Below are positions 14,379 through 16,477 of a stretch of DNA of 16,477 nt, in pieces. Position numbers and translations under genes: made by a program. The DNA lies in assembly GCA_023435825.1 (NCBI GenBank), contig JAEZMB010000198.1, forward strand, positions 1-16,477. The letters are read 5' to 3'. Positions within the stretch are counted from its first letter, which is position 1, and each line of letters begins with the position of its first letter. Source of the stretch: Pseudomonadota bacterium (GTDB lineage: Bacteria > Desulfobacterota > Desulfovibrionia > Desulfovibrionales > Desulfovibrionaceae). The notes below the pieces were generated by a model. The model saw only the letters and a list, made by a program, of their open reading frames with translations. It was not told where the DNA came from and searched no databases.

Positions 14379-14401
14379 GAACACAACTGTCGTTGTGTTT
14401 T
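14379..14401 (+). terminator. first, weaker terminator-like hairpin
   Basis: AACACAAC (14380-14387) pairs with GTTGTGTT (14392-14399) across the loop TGTC, followed by TTTTAC. It lies immediately before the stronger terminator, about 50 bases after the stop of the nitronate monooxygenase gene, giving a tandem arrangement. Confidence 0.4.
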
Positions 14402-14406
14402 ACGGC

Positions 14407-14453
14407 AAAAGGCGCGACGGACCGGACAACCGGCCGCCGCGCCTTTTATTTTT
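14407..14453 (+). terminator. strong intrinsic terminator between convergent genes
   Basis: AAAAGGCGCG (14407-14416) pairs perfectly with CGCGCCTTTT (14438-14447). Inside, CGG and CCGG arms extend the stem to a four-base loop, and the run TTTTATTTTT follows. On the minus strand the same stem begins at the btaB stop codon, but only a four-base T-run follows, so it could serve both genes while being stronger for the plus-strand gene. Confidence 0.85.
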
Positions 14454-15075
14454 GCCCGAGGAACAGGAAATAGCGCCACAGCCCGGCGTAGGCCGGCCGC
14501 AGCTCCTGACGGCAGGTAATAAAGCGGGACTGGAGTTCGGGCATGAGGTGGCCGGCCAGCCGCACATGGTTGACGCCCATCCAGGCCCGAAACCAGGCGG
14601 CCGGCGTGTCGTGGAAGTCGACCACGGCGATGCGGCCGCCCGGGGCCAGATGCTCCCGGGCCGTGTCCAGGGCCGCGTCCCAGCCGGGATTGAACATGGT
14701 CAGGGCATAGGAAAAAACGACAAGGTCCAGGGAACCCGGCGCGAACGTGTCGTGGCCGTAAGCCGCGCAGCGCAGTGCCGCCGGGCAGGCCGTCCGGGAC
14801 ACGGTCCGGCGGGCACGCTCCAGCATGGGCCGGCACAGGTCCACGCCGGTGATCGACGTGTCGGGCAGCGCCCGGGACAGGGCTAGGAGATTGCGCCCGG
14901 TGCCGCAGCCGATCTCAGCCACCCGCGCCGGCCGCTCCAGGCCGTCCCGGACCGCCATTTCGGCGGCCAGACGCACCAGCCGGTCGCGGCCAAAAAGAAA
15001 ACTCCAGCGCGTGGCGTCGTAGATGCGGGCGTGGAACCGGTAATAGCCGGGCAGGGGCGAGGCCTCGGCCGCCAT
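14446..15075 (-). CDS. btaB: betaine lipid N-methyltransferase (SAM-dependent)
   Basis: BtaB adds three methyl groups from S-adenosylmethionine to the amino group of diacylglyceryl-homoserine, giving the betaine lipid DGTS. The 209-residue protein is the usual BtaB length. It begins with YYRFHARIYDATRWSFLFGR (11-30), a BtaB-style opening, then the class I methyltransferase motif VAEIGCGTGRNL (52-63), the acidic GVDL (77-80) and SYALTMFNPGWDAAL (122-136). The ATG shares one base with the stop codon of the upstream gene (TGATG), so translation is almost certainly coupled. The pairing with btaA is the strongest evidence for the specific function; alone, the domain would only say methyltransferase. 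Confidence 0.85.
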   Translation of the reverse strand: MAAEASPLPGYYRFHARIYDATRWSFLFGRDRLVRLAAEMAVRDGLERPARVAEIGCGTGRNLLALSRALPDTSITGVDLCRPMLERARRTVSRTACPAALRCAAYGHDTFAPGSLDLVVFSYALTMFNPGWDAALDTAREHLAPGGRIAVVDFHDTPAAWFRAWMGVNHVRLAGHLMPELQSRFITCRQELRPAYAGLWRYFLFLGQK

Positions 15076-16238
15076 CAGGCCACTACCGCCAGATGCTGGC
15101 TGCCATAGGTGCCGACCCGGTCGACAGCGTGCAGGGCCTCGGTCACTTCCGGAAAAAAGGTCAACCGACGTCGGGCCGCCTCGGGCACGAAGGAGACATC
15201 CAGCCCGGCCGAACGCATGAGCACCTTGGCCTCGGGCGCGGCGGCGACGAAAATGCGTTCCCACTCCTCGGCCAGGGCCGCCGGATCGTGGTTGGCCAGC
15301 CAGTCCTGGTGGTCCAGCAGCACGAAATGGCTGTAGGGGCCGGGATGATCGGCCAGAAAGCCGCTGAGGGAATCGGTGTGGGTCGTCAGCCGGTCCAAAC
15401 GCTCCCGAATCGTCTCGAAATGTTGTTCCTTCAAATACTCCGGGCAACATTCCGGGGCGTAGCGGCCGGTGAGGTACACCCGCCAGAAATAGTTCTCGGC
15501 CATGGCGGTTTCGGTGAACACCCGGCGCACCTTCTCGCGCACGAAGCCCTCCAACCCGCCCGGATGGGAATCGCGGATGAGCGCGATCTGGGGACGCGGG
15601 ACGCCAAGCAGGGCCATGAGCGCCGGCCGGGCCACCAGCCAGCGGCTGAGGCGATCCCAAAAGACCGGCTCCACGGCCGCAAACGCCCGGCGCTGCTCGG
15701 CCAGATCCCCGGCGGCCAGCAGACGCGACAGCTCGCGCCGCAGCCCGGGCTTGAGCAGCCCCAAAAGCCGCGTGAACAAAAAGGCCGCCGCCCCGGACGC
15801 ACCGTGATGGTAAAAGGAACGCGACAACCGTCCGCCCTTGAAATACGCGATGTTCTTGTCCCAATAGGCCGCCGCGTAGGCCGGGAGATGCCCCCGCAGC
15901 CGGGCGTAGGTCGCGGCGCAGGACGGCCCGCCGCCTTCACCAAAAAAGGTGAAGAGTTCCTTGAAGGATGCCCGGCGGAAAAGCGCCCGCTTGAGCTCCA
16001 GCAAGGCGTTCTGGCGGAAGTTGAGGTCCACGCAGGCGACCTCGGCCGGATCGTCCAGCAAATAGTCCAACGCGTTGTCGCCGGCCGAGGTGATGACCAC
16101 CACCCGCGAACCGGCCCCCAGCGCCAACAGCCGCCGATCCAGGCGCGGGTCTTCCCAGCAGGTGTTGTAGACAAGGCGGTTGCCATGGACAAAACGGAAA
16201 AAAGCGTCGCCCAGACGCCGTGACACAGTAAGGTTCAT
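15075..16238 (-). CDS. btaA: SAM:diacylglycerol 3-amino-3-carboxypropyltransferase
   Basis: BtaA moves the aminocarboxypropyl group of S-adenosylmethionine onto diacylglycerol, the first committed step of DGTS betaine-lipid synthesis. The 387-residue protein (DUF3419 family) shows LVYNTCWEDPRLDRRLL (22-38), VVITSAGDNALDYLL (47-61), DLNFRQNALLELK (71-83), NYFWRVYLTGRY (249-260), HFVLLDHQDWL (304-314), VLMRSAG (339-345) and DRVGTYGSQHL (373-383). All are typical of BtaA. It is slightly shorter than the Rhodobacter enzyme at the N-terminus. The ribosome-binding site is weak, but the ATG at 16238 gives the normal start just before the conserved RLVYN block. It forms an operon with btaB. Confidence 0.9.
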   Translation of the reverse strand: MNLTVSRRLGDAFFRFVHGNRLVYNTCWEDPRLDRRLLALGAGSRVVVITSAGDNALDYLLDDPAEVACVDLNFRQNALLELKRALFRRASFKELFTFFGEGGGPSCAATYARLRGHLPAYAAAYWDKNIAYFKGGRLSRSFYHHGASGAAAFLFTRLLGLLKPGLRRELSRLLAAGDLAEQRRAFAAVEPVFWDRLSRWLVARPALMALLGVPRPQIALIRDSHPGGLEGFVREKVRRVFTETAMAENYFWRVYLTGRYAPECCPEYLKEQHFETIRERLDRLTTHTDSLSGFLADHPGPYSHFVLLDHQDWLANHDPAALAEEWERIFVAAAPEAKVLMRSAGLDVSFVPEAARRRLTFFPEVTEALHAVDRVGTYGSQHLAVVA

Positions 16239-16273
16239 GCCCGCCGTCTACCGCCGCCACCCCGCCGCGACAA

Positions 16274-16291
16274 ACGACGTTTCCGTGACGC
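16274..16291 (-). promoter_or_regulatory. weak Pho-box-like direct repeat upstream of btaA
   Basis: On the minus strand GCGTCAC (16285-16291) is followed after four bases by ACGTCGT (16274-16280), the 7-4-7 spacing of PhoB boxes. A further TTGTCAC lies at 16311-16317. Each half-site shares only four or five of seven bases with CTGTCAT. Phosphate control of betaine-lipid genes is known in other bacteria, which makes the site worth noting, but the match is poor. Confidence 0.2.
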
Positions 16292-16325
16292 GTTGTCGCG
16301 TTATCGCCATGTGACAATGAAGAAT

Positions 16326-16390
16326 GAAGAGGCCTCCGGCGGCTGGGGGCCTGAGGCCCCCAGACCCCCCATCTGGAAGAAAAAGGGGGG
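16326..16390. repeat. GC-rich hairpin repeat, copy B
   Basis: GAAGAGGCCTCCGGCGGC (16326-16343) repeats the leading segment of the copy at the left edge with a single mismatch. It runs into a 9-bp stem (16343-16351 with 16355-16363, loop TGA). A second arm pair CCCCCC...GGGGGG (16365-16390) follows. Stem sequences differ between the copies while base pairing is kept, which suggests that structure matters. It lies upstream of btaA. Confidence 0.6.
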
Positions 16391-16477
16391 CGGCTTCGCC
16401 GTAAGGCGATTGACTGTATTTGCCTGCTCTACCTGGAAACTTCCTGTTTGGGGGCGCGTTTGCCGCCAGGTTCCTCC

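Noticed and set aside
1..16477. CRISPR arrays, tRNA, rRNA genes and insertion sequences
   Set aside because: No regularly spaced repeats, cloverleaf candidates, rRNA-like segments or transposase frames were seen.

Overview
The window looks like part of the chromosome of a GC-rich sulfate-reducing bacterium of the Desulfovibrio group. The base composition, the codon use and the particular style of the complex I genes recall the D. magneticus / Solidesulfovibrio lineage. This placement comes from recognising protein families, not from a database search.

Layout. Positions 179-11937 hold thirteen tightly packed genes, all on the minus strand. In transcription order they are nuoJ, nuoK, a MrpD/NuoL-type subunit, a small two-helix protein, a second MrpD/NuoL-type subunit, nuoM, nuoN, nuoA, nuoB, nuoC, nuoD, nuoH and nuoI. 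Together they encode the membrane arm and connecting arm of a respiratory complex I. No nuoE, nuoF or nuoG (the NADH-oxidising module) is present. The usual NuoL is replaced by two MrpD-like proteins with a small membrane protein between them, giving four antiporter-type subunits instead of three. The gene order is a permutation of the classical one (JKLMN placed before ABCDHI). Positions 11938-13168 are a gene-free divergent region. It contains a strikingly AT-rich stretch (about 26% GC over 12061-12360, counted by hand) and then a GC-rich string of hairpins. Positions 13169-14326 (plus strand) encode a flavin-dependent nitronate monooxygenase-family protein, followed by a strong terminator shared with the convergent genes. 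Positions 14446-16238 (minus strand) are a two-gene operon, btaA-btaB, for the phosphorus-free betaine lipid DGTS. The two edges of the window each carry a copy of the same GC-rich hairpin repeat.

How the parts work together. The complex I genes should make a quinone-reducing, ion-pumping enzyme. Its electron input must come from a donor other than NADH via NuoEFG, such as ferredoxin or a partner encoded elsewhere. All N2-cluster cysteines in NuoB, both 4Fe-4S motifs in NuoI and the quinone-site motifs in NuoD are intact, so the enzyme appears functional. The btaA-btaB pair would let the cell replace phospholipids with betaine lipids, normally a response to phosphate shortage. The nitronate monooxygenase gene has no visible functional link to either group.

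The most interesting features are the NADH-module-free complex I with four antiporter-like subunits and an unnamed small subunit, the loss of the TM7 lysine in one of these subunits, the structured leader before the nitronate monooxygenase gene, the AT-rich island in front of the nuo operon, and a complete betaine-lipid operon in a probable sulfate reducer.
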